From Planctomycetaceae bacterium (GTDB lineage Bacteria > Planctomycetota > UBA1135 > GCA-002686595): a stretch of DNA of 64,000 nt. A program made the translations under genes and the position numbers. How positions within the stretch are numbered: the stretch's first letter is position 1; the number at the start of each line of letters is the position of its first letter. The stretch is taken from contig WGMC01000003.1 in assembly GCA_016125265.1 (NCBI GenBank), positions 62,001 to 126,000 of the forward strand, written 5' to 3'. Shown here one piece after another: positions 1 through 9,998 of this stretch. The notes under the pieces were generated by a model that was given only the letters and a program-made list of their open reading frames with translations, searched no databases and was not told where the DNA came from.

Positions 1-915
1 TCGTTCCTCGGCATGGTTCGCGACATCCTGCGTTTCCACCGCGAGGCCCCGCGATTGCTCGCGAACAGCGAAGCGGGTCCGGGGCCAAGCTTGTCCGAAT
101 ACCTCCGCGCGGGGCGCTACGGGGAGCGATTCGCCGAGGACTACTTGCTCCCCATGGGGGCCGCGATCTGGTCCGCGAGCCGCGCGCAGATGCTGGCGTT
201 CCCCGCGCGCTATTTCGTCCAGTTCTTCGCGAATCACGGCATGTTGTCCGTGGACGAGCGCCCGACCTGGCGGGTCGTGAAAGGCGGCTCCAGCAGTTAC
301 CTCGGTCCGATCTCGCGCGGCTTCGCGAAGGGTGTGCGCACCACCAGCCCGGTCCAGTCGATCCGCCGTTACCCGGGCGGCGTAGGGATCCGCGTGCGAG
401 GACAAGACGAGGAGCGTTTCGACGCGGTGGTGGTCGCGGCGCACGCGGACGAGGCGCTGCAACTGCTCGCCGATCCCAGCGATGCCGAACGCAGCGTGTT
501 GGGGGCCTTCGGCTACCAGGAGAACGAGGCGGTGCTGCACACCGACAGCTCGCTCCTGCCGCGCAACAAGAAGACGTGGGCGGCGTGGAACTACCACCAG
601 CTCGGGGTGGGGCCCGAAGCGCGTGTCGCGGTCAGTTACTGGATGAACCGCCTGCAGTCCATCGACGGCCCGACGCAGTTCCTCGTGACCCTGAACCGCG
701 GCGATGCGGTGGACCCGAGCAAGGTGCTCCGCCGCATGACCTACCACCACCCCGTGTACACCCATGCCGCCGTCGAAGCCCAGACGCGTTGGCGCGAAGT
801 CAACGGTGTGCAGCACACGTGGTTCGCGGGGGCCTACTGGGGTTACGGCTTCCACGAGGACGGCGTCAAGAGCGGGTTGCGTGTGGCCGCGGACTTCGGG
901 GTGACACCGTGGTGA
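1..915 (+). CDS. FAD-dependent oxidoreductase, COG2907 type (5' truncated)
   Basis: This is the C-terminal 304 residues of a predicted NAD/FAD-binding amine-oxidase-like protein. The frame is open from base 1, so the true start and the N-terminal dinucleotide-binding fold lie outside the window. The C-terminal signature AGAYWGYGFHEDGVKSG and the WNYHQL and YWMNRLQ stretches are typical of the COG2907 family, whose members are about 420-450 residues. It overlaps the next gene by four bases (GTGA), so the two are probably translationally coupled. In proteobacteria this family sits beside DUF1365 and a cyclopropane-synthase homologue, as here, which suggests oxidation or desaturation of membrane fatty acyl chains. 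The substrate is inferred from that context, not visible in the protein. Confidence 0.85.
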   Translation, partial: SFLGMVRDILRFHREAPRLLANSEAGPGPSLSEYLRAGRYGERFAEDYLLPMGAAIWSASRAQMLAFPARYFVQFFANHGMLSVDERPTWRVVKGGSSSYLGPISRGFAKGVRTTSPVQSIRRYPGGVGIRVRGQDEERFDAVVVAAHADEALQLLADPSDAERSVLGAFGYQENEAVLHTDSSLLPRNKKTWAAWNYHQLGVGPEARVAVSYWMNRLQSIDGPTQFLVTLNRGDAVDPSKVLRRMTYHHPVYTHAAVEAQTRWREVNGVQHTWFAGAYWGYGFHEDGVKSGLRVAADFGVTPW

Positions 916-1742
916 GCGCACGCCTGCCGAGGTCCAGCGCGATCTACGTGGGCCGTGTGCGCCACCGGCGGCTCGTCGGTACACACTCCGAGTTCAGCTA
1001 CCGCACGAGTTGGCTCTACCTCGATCTAGACGAGGCCGCGGAGGTCTTCGAAGGCCATCGCCTGTGGTCCTTCGACCAGGGCAACGTGCAGTGTGTGCTG
1101 CGACGGGATCTGTTCGGCGGTGCGACCGCGCCCAAGGGTGCATCGCCCGACGCCGCGGCCATGCATCTGCGCGCGCAAGTGCTGGACCGGGTTCAGTCGG
1201 ACTTGGGGCATCGACCCAAGGGGCCGGTGCGGGTGCTGACGACACCCCGATCGTTCGGCTTCGTGTTCAATCCGGTCACCTTCTATTGGTGTTTCGACCG
1301 CCTGGGTGTCGCCGTGGAGGCGATCGTCGCGGAGATCACCAACACACCGTGGGGCGAGCGCCACGCGTACGTGCTCGATGGACTGGCCGCGGGTTCCGCG
1401 CGGCGCGTGCAGCGCTTCGAGTTCGCGAAGGTGTTCCACGTCTCGCCCTTCCAACCGATGGAGCACGACTACGCCTGGGCCATGGGGCTGCCCGGTCCGC
1501 GTCTGGTGGTGCACATGGAGAACCGGCTTCGAGGCGAAGGAACACCGGTGTTCGACGCCACGTTGACGCTGGAGCGGCGCGACCTCGACGCCAACAACCT
1601 CGGCTCCATGTTCCGCCACCACCCGTTCCATGGCCTCGGCAGTCTGGCGGCGATCTACGCCCAGGCGGCCCGACTGTTCCTCTCGCGCGCCCCGTTCTAC
1701 TCCCATCCCAGCCGTCGTCCGCCGGTGTCCACTCCGCGATGA
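912..1742 (+). CDS. DUF1365 domain-containing protein
   Basis: A 276-residue protein starting at a GTG that overlaps the previous stop codon. It begins with the family pattern SAIYVGRVRHRR and continues with HSEFSYRTSWLYLDLDE, RSFGFVFNPVTFYW and EITNTPWGERHAYVL, all recognisable DUF1365 blocks. The length is usual for the family. DUF1365 proteins are almost always encoded between a COG2907 oxidoreductase and a cyclopropane-fatty-acid-synthase homologue, and their biochemical role is unproven. It ends in a 4-base ATGA overlap with the methyltransferase. The operon context points to fatty-acyl modification of phospholipids. Confidence 0.88.
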   Translation: MSARLPRSSAIYVGRVRHRRLVGTHSEFSYRTSWLYLDLDEAAEVFEGHRLWSFDQGNVQCVLRRDLFGGATAPKGASPDAAAMHLRAQVLDRVQSDLGHRPKGPVRVLTTPRSFGFVFNPVTFYWCFDRLGVAVEAIVAEITNTPWGERHAYVLDGLAAGSARRVQRFEFAKVFHVSPFQPMEHDYAWAMGLPGPRLVVHMENRLRGEGTPVFDATLTLERRDLDANNLGSMFRHHPFHGLGSLAAIYAQAARLFLSRAPFYSHPSRRPPVSTPR

Positions 1743-3076
1743 GCACACTGCCCCAAAGTCCCCTGACCGCCGGCCTCGGGCCCGCAGCCGCGCGCCTGCC
1801 GGGCTTGCCCGACCGCATGTTGGCGCGCGCCGTCTCCGAGCGGCTCGCGCTCATCGAACACGGCATCCTGGAACTGGTGGACCGCACCGGATCACCGGGT
1901 CTCGACGGCGCGGTGTTCCGCTTCGGGCGTTCGGACGTGCACCCCACCACGGGCGAGCCGCTTTTTGCGCGGGTCGAGATCCTCGACTCCGAGTTCTGGT
2001 GGGCGATCGCGATGCGAGGTTCGGTGGGAGCAGGGGAAGCCTGGGCCCGCGGCAACTGGACGAGTGCCGATCCCGTCGCCGTGGTGCGGCTGTTCGGCCT
2101 CAACCGCGCGCTGTCGACGGGATTGGAGGGCGGGCTCGCGCGCCTGTCGCGTCCCTGGCTGTCCCTGTTCCACCGGTTGCGGCCCAACACACCCTCGGGC
2201 GCCCGGCGCAACATCGCCGCGCACTACGACCTCGGCAACGAGTTCTTCGAACGTGTGCTCGATCCCACCCTCAGCTATTCGTGCGCGATCTTCGAACACG
2301 AGGGGCAGAGCCTGGAAGCCGCGTCCTTGAACAAGCTCGAGCGCACCTCCCGCAAGCTGGCGCTAAAGGAGAAGGACCATCTGCTCGAAATCGGCACAGG
2401 TTGGGGCGGACTGGCACTCTACGCCGCCCAACGCTTCGGCTGCCGCGTGACCACGACGACGATCAGCCGCGCGCAGCACCAAGTCGCCACCGAGCGCATC
2501 CGCGCCGCGGGTCTGACGGACCGTGTGACGGTGCTGTGCGACGACTACCGCGAACTCCGCGGCGAGTACGACAAGGTCGCCTCCATCGAGATGATCGAGG
2601 CGATCGGCTGGAAGCAGTACGAGAGTTACTTTGCGGCGATCTCGCGCCTCCTGCGCCCCGATGGCCGCGCGCTGGTGCAGGCGATCACCATCCAGGACCA
2701 GTACTACGAGGACACCCGCCGCAGCGTCGACTTCGTGCAGCGCTACGTGTTCCCCGGCTGCACGATTCCGTCGACGACCGCGCTGCTGGGCGCCATGACC
2801 GCCGCGTCCGACCTGCGGCTCATGCACCTCGAGGACATCACGCCTCATTACGCGACGACGCTGCGGCACTGGCGCCAGGCGCTCTACGCAAACTCGAAGG
2901 AGATCCAGGCCCTCGGATACACCGAGGAGTTCCTGCGCCTCTTCGAGTGGTACCTCGTCTACTGCGAGGGCGCCTTCGAAGAGCGCGCCATCCAGGACGT
3001 GCAGTATGTCTTCTGCCGGCCCCTGGACCGCGGCGCACCGATCCTCGGCGCCCCGATCCTCGGAGCACTGGGCTGA
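1739..3076 (+). CDS. Cyclopropane-fatty-acyl-phospholipid synthase family methyltransferase
   Basis: A 445-residue SAM-dependent methyltransferase of the CFA synthase family, which adds a methylene or methyl group to unsaturated acyl chains in membrane phospholipids. Visible motifs are NIAAHYDLGNEFFERVLD (around residue 157), SYSCAIF, the SAM-binding LEIGTGWGGLALYAA (around 216), SIEMIEAIGWKQYESYF and the late DITPHYATTLRHW. The N-terminal 130 residues match the accessory domain of this family. The ATG start overlaps the DUF1365 stop. In Rhodobacter, homologues beside DUF1365 belong to the singlet-oxygen response, and related methyltransferases act in furan fatty acid synthesis. Which product is made here cannot be read from sequence. 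Confidence 0.92.
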   Translation: MSTLPQSPLTAGLGPAAARLPGLPDRMLARAVSERLALIEHGILELVDRTGSPGLDGAVFRFGRSDVHPTTGEPLFARVEILDSEFWWAIAMRGSVGAGEAWARGNWTSADPVAVVRLFGLNRALSTGLEGGLARLSRPWLSLFHRLRPNTPSGARRNIAAHYDLGNEFFERVLDPTLSYSCAIFEHEGQSLEAASLNKLERTSRKLALKEKDHLLEIGTGWGGLALYAAQRFGCRVTTTTISRAQHQVATERIRAAGLTDRVTVLCDDYRELRGEYDKVASIEMIEAIGWKQYESYFAAISRLLRPDGRALVQAITIQDQYYEDTRRSVDFVQRYVFPGCTIPSTTALLGAMTAASDLRLMHLEDITPHYATTLRHWRQALYANSKEIQALGYTEEFLRLFEWYLVYCEGAFEERAIQDVQYVFCRPLDRGAPILGAPILGALG

Positions 3077-3078
3077 CC

Positions 3079-3612
3079 ATGGCAAAGCTGCTCAACTTCG
3101 TCGCTTTCCAGGTCTGTTGGTTCGCCTGTGTGCTCGGCGCCGCGAACGGCATGGGTTGGCTCGGCGCCGTGGCGGTCGCGGTGTTCCTGGCCGCGCACTG
3201 CGCTCTCCACCGCCGCGGTACTGGAAAAGCCGACCTAGTGCTGGCCCTTTCGCTCGTCGGCGTGGGCCTGGTGTCTGACACGCTGTTGTCGCGTTTCGGT
3301 TGGCTCAGCTTCGACACGGGGTCGAAACTCTGGCTGGTGCCACTCTGGATGCCGGCCCTATGGGCGAATCTGGGGCTCACCCTGCGCCACTCGCTGAGCT
3401 GGCTACGCGGGCGCTACCTGCTGGGCGCCGCGCTCGGCGCGATCAGCGGACCGCTTTCCTACTGGGGCGGAGCGCGGCTCGGGGCGCTCGAGCTGCACAC
3501 CGACTTGGTCTCCAGCCTCGTGGCCTTGGCGCTCGCCTGGTCGCTGGCGATGCCGCTTGCGCTCTTCCTCGAGCAACGGGGCGCGCCAGCGTCGTCGCCG
3601 ACGCGCCCCTGA
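3079..3612 (+). CDS. DUF2878 family membrane protein
   Basis: A 177-residue, very hydrophobic protein with about five predicted membrane helices. It starts at the ATG two bases after the methyltransferase stop. The opening NFVAFQVCWFACVLGAA and the block LPLWMPALWANLGLTL-like 'LVPLWMPALWANLGLTL' are characteristic of DUF2878. The family has no established activity but commonly closes COG2907/DUF1365/CFA-synthase operons, so it is probably an accessory membrane component of the same lipid-modifying pathway. It is the last gene of the operon and converges with the peptide transporter 18 bases downstream. Confidence 0.85.
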   Translation: MAKLLNFVAFQVCWFACVLGAANGMGWLGAVAVAVFLAAHCALHRRGTGKADLVLALSLVGVGLVSDTLLSRFGWLSFDTGSKLWLVPLWMPALWANLGLTLRHSLSWLRGRYLLGAALGAISGPLSYWGGARLGALELHTDLVSSLVALALAWSLAMPLALFLEQRGAPASSPTRP

Positions 3613-3630
3613 ACGCGCCGCGACTCGGGA

Positions 3631-5013
3631 TCAGGCGTCGTCCTGGACGTACATGCTGCCCTTGTACGTGCGTGCGTAGAAGACAAACGCGATCGAGCCC
3701 ACCACCATCAGTCCAGTGAAGAACCAGTAGTAGTTCGCGCCGACGAGGGTCAGGAGCGGATCCTCGCCTGTCATGAGCGCATTCACACCCGAGGTGAACA
3801 GGTTGCCGAAGGATACGCCCAGGAAGTAGATGCCCATGATGAAGGACTTCATCTTCTTGGGCGCCTGGGTGTACGCGAACTCGAGGCTAGTGATCGACAC
3901 CATCACCTCCGCCGCGGTCAGAACGACGTAGGCGAGCAACTGCCAGGCGATGGTGGGAGTTTCACCGCCGTCGATGCGCATCTGCAGCCAACCGGTGATG
4001 GCGAACGCCAGGGCTGTCATGAACATGCCGAGGCCCATCTTGCGCAGCGGCGTCACCAGGAACAGCCGGCCCAGCAGCGGGTAGACCAGGTACGTGAACG
4101 CCGGGATCAGCGCCAGGATCAGGATCGGGTTGGCAGCTTGGATCTGACTCTCTTCCCAGACGACACCCGCGAAGTCCAGGTCCATCGACTGGGCCTGCAG
4201 CACCCACGCGGAGCCGGTTTGGTCGAACAGAGCCCAGAAGAGCGGGATGAAGATCAGGAACAACGGGGTCAGGTTCTTGAGCGAACGCATCCCATCGACG
4301 CTGAACGTCTCCTCCTTGAACTTCTGCCAGCCGGCCGGCGGCACGTGGGCGAACTTGCGTCGTCCCGCCCAGAACGTCAGGGTCGCGAGCACCATCAACA
4401 CACCCGGCAGGCCGAAGGCCGCCCACGGCCCGTAATCGCGCAGCAGCACCGGCGTGATCAAGCTGCTCAGCGCCGCGCCGACGTTGATCGAGAAGTACCA
4501 CCACGAGAACACCTTGCTGAGCAGGTGGCTGTTCCGCGATCCGAACTGGTCGCCCAGGTTGGCGGAAGCGCAGGGTTTGATGCCTCCCGCGCCGATTGCG
4601 ATGAACGCGAGCCCCACGTAGAGCCACGTGCGCGGCTCCATCACACCCGCCCCCGCGCCGGAGTCCCCGAGCGCCAAGAAGCCGTGTCCCAGGCAGTAGC
4701 CCATGGACAGGATCAGGATCGTCTTGTATTTGCCCAGGAAGACGTCCGAGAGCAGCGAACCCAGCAGCGGGAAGAAGTACGCGGCGGCGGTGAAGAGGTG
4801 GTAGACGCTCTTCGCCTTCTCGTCGCTCATGTAGTCGGCAGCGCCGCTCGAGTCGACCAAGTGCTGCGTCATGTAGATCGTCAGGATCGCCTTCATCCCG
4901 TAGAAGCTGAAGCGCTCCGCCAGCTCGTTGCCGAGCAGGTAGGGGATGCCCCGGGGCATGCGTTCCGTGACTTCGGGTGTGGTGCGGTAGGGAGACGTCG
5001 GGGCTTCGGCCAT
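3631..5013 (-). CDS. POT/PTR2-family proton-dependent oligopeptide transporter
   Basis: A 460-residue proton-coupled di/tripeptide symporter of the inner membrane (POT family). Residues 30-60 carry the family signature around ELAERFSFYGMKAIL. Further family blocks are GAGGIKPCASANLGDQFG, a hydrophilic segment after helix 6 (GRRKFAHVPP), the PLFWALFDQTGSAWVLQAQ stretch and TSLEFAYTQAPKKMKS. About 12-14 hydrophobic helices are visible. The start MAEAPTSPYR is chosen because the region upstream belongs to the next gene's end. It lies 29 bases downstream of the cardiolipin synthase on the same strand, so the two may be cotranscribed. Substrate range is not predictable. Confidence 0.92.
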   Translation of the reverse strand: MAEAPTSPYRTTPEVTERMPRGIPYLLGNELAERFSFYGMKAILTIYMTQHLVDSSGAADYMSDEKAKSVYHLFTAAAYFFPLLGSLLSDVFLGKYKTILILSMGYCLGHGFLALGDSGAGAGVMEPRTWLYVGLAFIAIGAGGIKPCASANLGDQFGSRNSHLLSKVFSWWYFSINVGAALSSLITPVLLRDYGPWAAFGLPGVLMVLATLTFWAGRRKFAHVPPAGWQKFKEETFSVDGMRSLKNLTPLFLIFIPLFWALFDQTGSAWVLQAQSMDLDFAGVVWEESQIQAANPILILALIPAFTYLVYPLLGRLFLVTPLRKMGLGMFMTALAFAITGWLQMRIDGGETPTIAWQLLAYVVLTAAEVMVSITSLEFAYTQAPKKMKSFIMGIYFLGVSFGNLFTSGVNALMTGEDPLLTLVGANYYWFFTGLMVVGSIAFVFYARTYKGSMYVQDDA

Positions 5014-5042
5014 GGGTTCCTTCGGGGTGGGCGCGGGGGGGG

Positions 5043-6500
5043 CTACAAGTAGGGCTCGGCCAGGCGGGCCAGATTGTTGCGGATGCGGATGGGAAGCGGG
5101 AGCCGGTCGAGTTCGCCCGCGGTCAACTCGCGGGCGTGGGACCAGTCGCGGTCGAACTCCCGGCTGAGCGTTTGGGCCAGCTCCGCGTCGTGCACTTCGA
5201 GGTTGAACTCGAAGTTGAGCCGCAGGCTGCGCGGATCCAGGTTGGCGGATCCGATGGAGGAGAAGACTTGGTCGACCACCAGGTACTTGGTGTGGGGGAA
5301 AGGCTTGGGCTGCAAGCCTACGCGCACACCCCGTTCCAAGAGCTCCCCAACCATCGCGCGGCTCGCCCAATCCACGTACGGCAGGTTGCTGCGCTCGGGA
5401 ATCAGGATGCGGACCGAAGCCCCGGAGAGCGCGGCGGTCGCCAGGGAGGCTACCAACTCGCGGCTCGGGATGAAGTACGGCGTGACGATGCGCACGTCGC
5501 CCCGCGCGGCGGCGACGGCTGCCAGAAGGGTCCAGTGGAGCGCGTCGAAGTCCTCGTTGGGGCCGTCCTGCACCGCCCGGCACACCGCGCGGCCGGCGGG
5601 TGGCGCCGGCGGACTGGGCGGGCGCAGGTCGGAGCGCGCCGTGCTGAATCCCCAGTCCTCGAGGAACGCCGCCTCCATCTCGCAAACGATGGGGCCCTCG
5701 ACCTCGAAGTGCAGGTCCCGCACAGCGTCGTCCGCGGGCGAACCGTCGGCGTAGTGCACGTCGCGCAGGTTCATGCCGCCCGTGAAGCCGACCGCGCCGT
5801 CCACCGCCAGGATCTTGCGGTGGTTGCGCAGGTTGATGTGCAGGCCCTTCGCGGACAGGGAGAACGGCAGGAACCGCGCGACGGGCACACCGCGTTTGGC
5901 CATGTAGCGGCTGACACGCGGCCAGCCGTAGAGCTCGCCGACGCCGTCGATCAGGAGGCGCACGTCCACACCGCGCCGAACGGCCGCTTCGAGCGCCGCG
6001 CCAAACTCCGCGAGGCAGCGGCGGCCGTCGAAGATGTAGGTTACGAGATAGACCCGCTCCTTCGCACCGGCGATGGCCCGCAGCATGGCCGGGTAGGTTT
6101 CCTCGCCGTTGCGCAGCGGCGTGATCCGGTTGCCCGGCACCAGTGGCCTGCGGGTCACGGCGTCGCCGGCGCGGCCAATGGCGAAGAGTGTCTCCAGTTG
6201 TGCCGGATCCTCGGTCACGGCCGAAAGGGTTTCTCGCGTGACCGGGCAACCGTCGATCGAGTGAGTCGCCGAGGGCCACGCACCCTTCAGCTTCTCCGCG
6301 CGTGTATAGATGCGGTTCTGACCGATCAGCCAGTAGAGGGTCGCGCCGAGCAGCGGAAAGAAGAGGCAGAGCGCGATCCACCCCGCCGCCGAGCGCGAGT
6401 GGCGCTTGCGCAGCAGCGCGTGCAGGGCCGTCGCCAACGAGATCGTCAGCACCGCGACGGAGAACAGGAGTTGGGGCCAGTAGCCGAGGTCGATTGGCAT
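5043..6500 (-). CDS. cls: Cardiolipin synthase (phospholipase D family)
   Basis: A 485-residue bacterial-type cardiolipin synthase that condenses two phosphatidylglycerols at the inner membrane. Two N-terminal hydrophobic helices (about residues 8-28 and 40-60) precede two phospholipase-D HKD domains, HRKILAVDGAVGFTGGMN near residue 240 and HTKYLVVDQVFSSIGSANLD near 420. The second is followed by the usual DPRSLRLNFEFN. Length and domain order match Cls A-type enzymes. The start chosen is MPIDLGYW; a GTG/ATG seven codons upstream (6521) is possible. It shares its strand and tight spacing with the aminotransferase upstream and the peptide transporter downstream. Confidence 0.92.
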   Translation of the reverse strand: MPIDLGYWPQLLFSVAVLTISLATALHALLRKRHSRSAAGWIALCLFFPLLGATLYWLIGQNRIYTRAEKLKGAWPSATHSIDGCPVTRETLSAVTEDPAQLETLFAIGRAGDAVTRRPLVPGNRITPLRNGEETYPAMLRAIAGAKERVYLVTYIFDGRRCLAEFGAALEAAVRRGVDVRLLIDGVGELYGWPRVSRYMAKRGVPVARFLPFSLSAKGLHINLRNHRKILAVDGAVGFTGGMNLRDVHYADGSPADDAVRDLHFEVEGPIVCEMEAAFLEDWGFSTARSDLRPPSPPAPPAGRAVCRAVQDGPNEDFDALHWTLLAAVAAARGDVRIVTPYFIPSRELVASLATAALSGASVRILIPERSNLPYVDWASRAMVGELLERGVRVGLQPKPFPHTKYLVVDQVFSSIGSANLDPRSLRLNFEFNLEVHDAELAQTLSREFDRDWSHARELTAGELDRLPLPIRIRNNLARLAEPYL

Positions 6501-6534
6501 GGCTACGTCGGCTCCCGCCACATCGGGCGGCTGT

Positions 6535-7803
6535 TCACTCGCCGCGCAGCATCTGCGCCAAACGGTCCAATCCCATGCGCAGTTGGTCGATGGACGCGGC
6601 GAACGAGAACCGCACCCAGTCGGCGTAGGTGTCTTCCTCGGGCTCGAGCCCCGCGTCGAAGAAACGGCCCGGCACCGTCAGCACACGGTATTGCAGCGCC
6701 TTGCGGAAGAACGTCATGCCGTCGTGGAACGGAGCCGGCAGTTCCGCCACCGATCCCCAGCACGAGAAGCCGCCCCGGGGCGGCGCGTCGACGGCGATGC
6801 CGAGCTCCAGGAGGCGCCGCATCATCAGCTTGCGCTTCTTGGCGAAGTGCACACGTGTCGCGTGGGTCTCCTGGTCCGCGCGTTCGGGCTCCAGCACGAG
6901 CAGCGCCGCCGCCTGCGAGAGCCTCGATGCGCCGCCGTCGAGTGCGTTGGACGAGCGACGGATCGCCTCGATGAGCGACGCGGGGCCCACCGTCCAACCC
7001 AGCCGCCACCCGGGGTAGCGGAAGTTCTTGCCCAAACTGTCGAAGAGCAGCACGGGGTCCTCGTCCACGTCCTCGACGGCGCTGGCGGCGCTGACCGGCG
7101 CGGCACCGGCGCCTCCCTCCGGTGTCCATACGTACTGGTTGGCCGATTCGTCGAGCAGGAGCAAGGCATCGCGCTCGCGCACACCCGCGACCAGCGCGGC
7201 GAGGTCCGCGTCCTCGATCAGGTTCCCCGTGGGGTTCGCGGGGTTCGCGAGCAGCAGCGCGGACAGGTGGTGGCGGTCTAGCTCCGACAGCAGCAACTCG
7301 GAGGACACCACGAAGCCGCGTTCGGGTGCGGCGCGGATCGCAAGTGCGTGGGCGCGGTCGAGGCGCAGGCCGGAGAGCTCCTCGTACGCCGTCGCGTCGG
7401 GCAGCACGTAACCCACTTCGTAGTTGCTGAGCGGCGCAAGGGCCCGGGCAACGGCGAGCCGCCCACCCTGGCCGACGGCCACGTTGTCGACGGTGTACTG
7501 CGACGCCTTGCCGCGCCGGTACAGCCGATTCATGTGCGCGGCGATGCGCTCGCGCAGCTCCTCGACGCCATTGACCGGCCCGGCCGCGTGGACTTCGAGG
7601 GACACGTCCAGGCGGTCGAGCCGCGGCGGCGCACCCTCGATCGGCCCCGACTCCGGTTGCCCCTGCGCCAGGTTGGCCCAGTCCGGGTGACCGTTCGAGA
7701 AGCCGAGCTTGGCCGCTTCGGCGACGACGTAGGTCACGCCCGTGGCGGGTGCAGCGGCGAGCGCGGCGCGGGCGCTCGTGGCGCGCGGGGGCGAGGGGGC
7801 CAT
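6535..7803 (-). CDS. Class I/II pyridoxal-phosphate-dependent aminotransferase
   Basis: A 422-residue fold-type I aminotransferase. The PLP lysine lies in LFDSLGKNFRYPGWRLGW, with NPANPTGN (cofactor and phosphate contacts) and LLLLDESANQYVW upstream in the usual order. A C-terminal substrate arginine region (WVRFSF) is present. The first 30 residues are Ala/Pro-rich and poorly conserved-looking, so the true start may be internal. The family transfers amino groups between amino acids and 2-oxo acids; the specificity cannot be assigned. Only 34 bases separate it from the cardiolipin synthase gene on the same strand, but no functional link is obvious. Confidence 0.85.
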   Translation of the reverse strand: MAPSPPRATSARAALAAAPATGVTYVVAEAAKLGFSNGHPDWANLAQGQPESGPIEGAPPRLDRLDVSLEVHAAGPVNGVEELRERIAAHMNRLYRRGKASQYTVDNVAVGQGGRLAVARALAPLSNYEVGYVLPDATAYEELSGLRLDRAHALAIRAAPERGFVVSSELLLSELDRHHLSALLLANPANPTGNLIEDADLAALVAGVRERDALLLLDESANQYVWTPEGGAGAAPVSAASAVEDVDEDPVLLFDSLGKNFRYPGWRLGWTVGPASLIEAIRRSSNALDGGASRLSQAAALLVLEPERADQETHATRVHFAKKRKLMMRRLLELGIAVDAPPRGGFSCWGSVAELPAPFHDGMTFFRKALQYRVLTVPGRFFDAGLEPEEDTYADWVRFSFAASIDQLRMGLDRLAQMLRGE

Positions 7804-7884
7804 GGGCAGAAGAATAACGGGCCCGGCGCCCCGCCGTCGCCCCGGGTTCTCTGGCGGTCGAGGCGCGCCCGGCGGAGGGGCCGC

Positions 7885-8826
<942 letters not shown>

Positions 8827-8883
8827 GCGCAAGATCCTGCGGTTTCCCGCAGGGCCGCGCCAGCGGGTGCGCGGCCGCGCGCG

Positions 8884-8913
8884 CGGCGCGTCACGGCGCG
8901 TCACGGCGCGTCG
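8884..8913. repeat. Three tandem 10-bp repeats over a stop codon
   Basis: The unit CGGCGCGTCA occurs three times in a row; the last copy ends in TCG. The middle-to-third copy boundary contains the TGA stop (minus strand) of the 8901-9896 lipoprotein gene. It looks like slippage-generated sequence and may have changed the protein's C-terminus. No function is implied. Confidence 0.8.
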
Positions 8914-9896
8914 AGCCAAACTTCGAGCGCGCGCCCCGGCTCCAAATCGACGCGTTGCGGCGCGCCCGCGCGCCCCTCGTGCTCGAGCCAGAGCAACCAC
9001 GTGCCGACCTCGAGCGGCCCCAACGTCGTGCGACCCTCGGCGGGCACCAGGATCTGCGCGCCGTGTTCCGGCCGACCCTCCGCCGGCGCGCCGGCGGCCA
9101 GCCACGCTTCCGCGGGCCCGTCCAGCTCCGTCGCCCACAGCACCCGCCCCGCCGCCTGCGCCCCCTGGACCGCCACGTGCACGAGCGCACGCCCCTGCAC
9201 CACGACGGGCACGTACGGCCCAGGCTGACCCTCGGCGGGCGCGGCCAAACCGGCGCTGCCGTACCAGAGCCCGTCTTCCCGGGTCAGGACCAAGCGCAGG
9301 GGGGCGCCGGCGTCGATGGGCGGCAATCCTTCAAAACGAGCGGTGGGGGGCGACCCCGGGCGGTACTCGCCCAGTCCGACGGGGGTCGGCCAGGAGCCGG
9401 GCTGCTCCCGGAACAGCTCCACTTGCCAGCCGACCCGCGGCAGGTCCACGGGACCGACGAAGTCGAGGCGCACGTCCCAGGTCGGAACCGGAGGCCGCTC
9501 CGGCGGGGGACGCACCGCGAAGGCCACGGCTTCTGGGCCCGTCGGGTCCAGCAACTGGCTCTTGGGCTCCGCAGCCCAGCCCAGGGGCGGTTCCACCTGC
9601 ACCCGCCACGCGCCGGGTCCGGGTTGGAGGTCGGACGCCGGGACCAGTTCGAAGCTGCCGTCCGCCGCGCTGGTCGTCCGCGCGACCGTGCGGGCGCCCC
9701 GGCGCAGTCGGAGGTCGATCCCGGCCACGGGCTGGCCCAGCGGGTCCTTGACGGTGCCCCGGGCCGGACCCGCGAGGGTTACGTAGGTGGGGGTGATCGG
9801 AGCCGGGCCGGCGGCCTCGACCTCACCCGACCCGCAGGCGCTGCCAAACAGCGCCAGCAAACCGCCCCCCAGGGCCCCCAACAGCGCTCTGCCCAT
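8901..9896 (-). CDS. Predicted lipoprotein with carboxypeptidase-regulatory-like repeat
   Basis: A 331-residue secreted protein. The N-terminus MGRALLGALGGGLLALFGSAC looks like a lipoprotein signal peptide, with a cysteine at residue 21 although the lipobox is imperfect. Residues 45-75 (GTVKDPLGQPVAGIDLRL, then TTSAADGSFELVP) match the carboxypeptidase regulatory-like / prealbumin-like beta domain that is frequent in planctomycete surface proteins. The rest is Pro/Gly-rich and beta-like, with no catalytic motif. It is divergent from mutM, leaving a 102-base intergenic space that must hold both promoters. The stop codon lies inside a triplicated 10-bp repeat. Function unknown. Confidence 0.75.
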   Translation of the reverse strand: MGRALLGALGGGLLALFGSACGSGEVEAAGPAPITPTYVTLAGPARGTVKDPLGQPVAGIDLRLRRGARTVARTTSAADGSFELVPASDLQPGPGAWRVQVEPPLGWAAEPKSQLLDPTGPEAVAFAVRPPPERPPVPTWDVRLDFVGPVDLPRVGWQVELFREQPGSWPTPVGLGEYRPGSPPTARFEGLPPIDAGAPLRLVLTREDGLWYGSAGLAAPAEGQPGPYVPVVVQGRALVHVAVQGAQAAGRVLWATELDGPAEAWLAAGAPAEGRPEHGAQILVPAEGRTTLGPLEVGTWLLWLEHEGRAGAPQRVDLEPGRALEVWLDAP

Positions 9897-9998
9897 ACCG
9901 CGAAGTCTATCCCGCGCATCCCCTCCGATCGGCGGCGACCGGGCGCCATCCCGGGCCACCACTGGCGGGGGCCCCACCTGCGGCGCTACACAGACCCC

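Noticed and set aside
3631..6381. One 916-codon frame fusing a PLD-like out-of-frame region to the peptide transporter
   Set aside because: The upstream 456 codons are a shadow of the cardiolipin synthase gene; the transporter has its own ATG at 5013.
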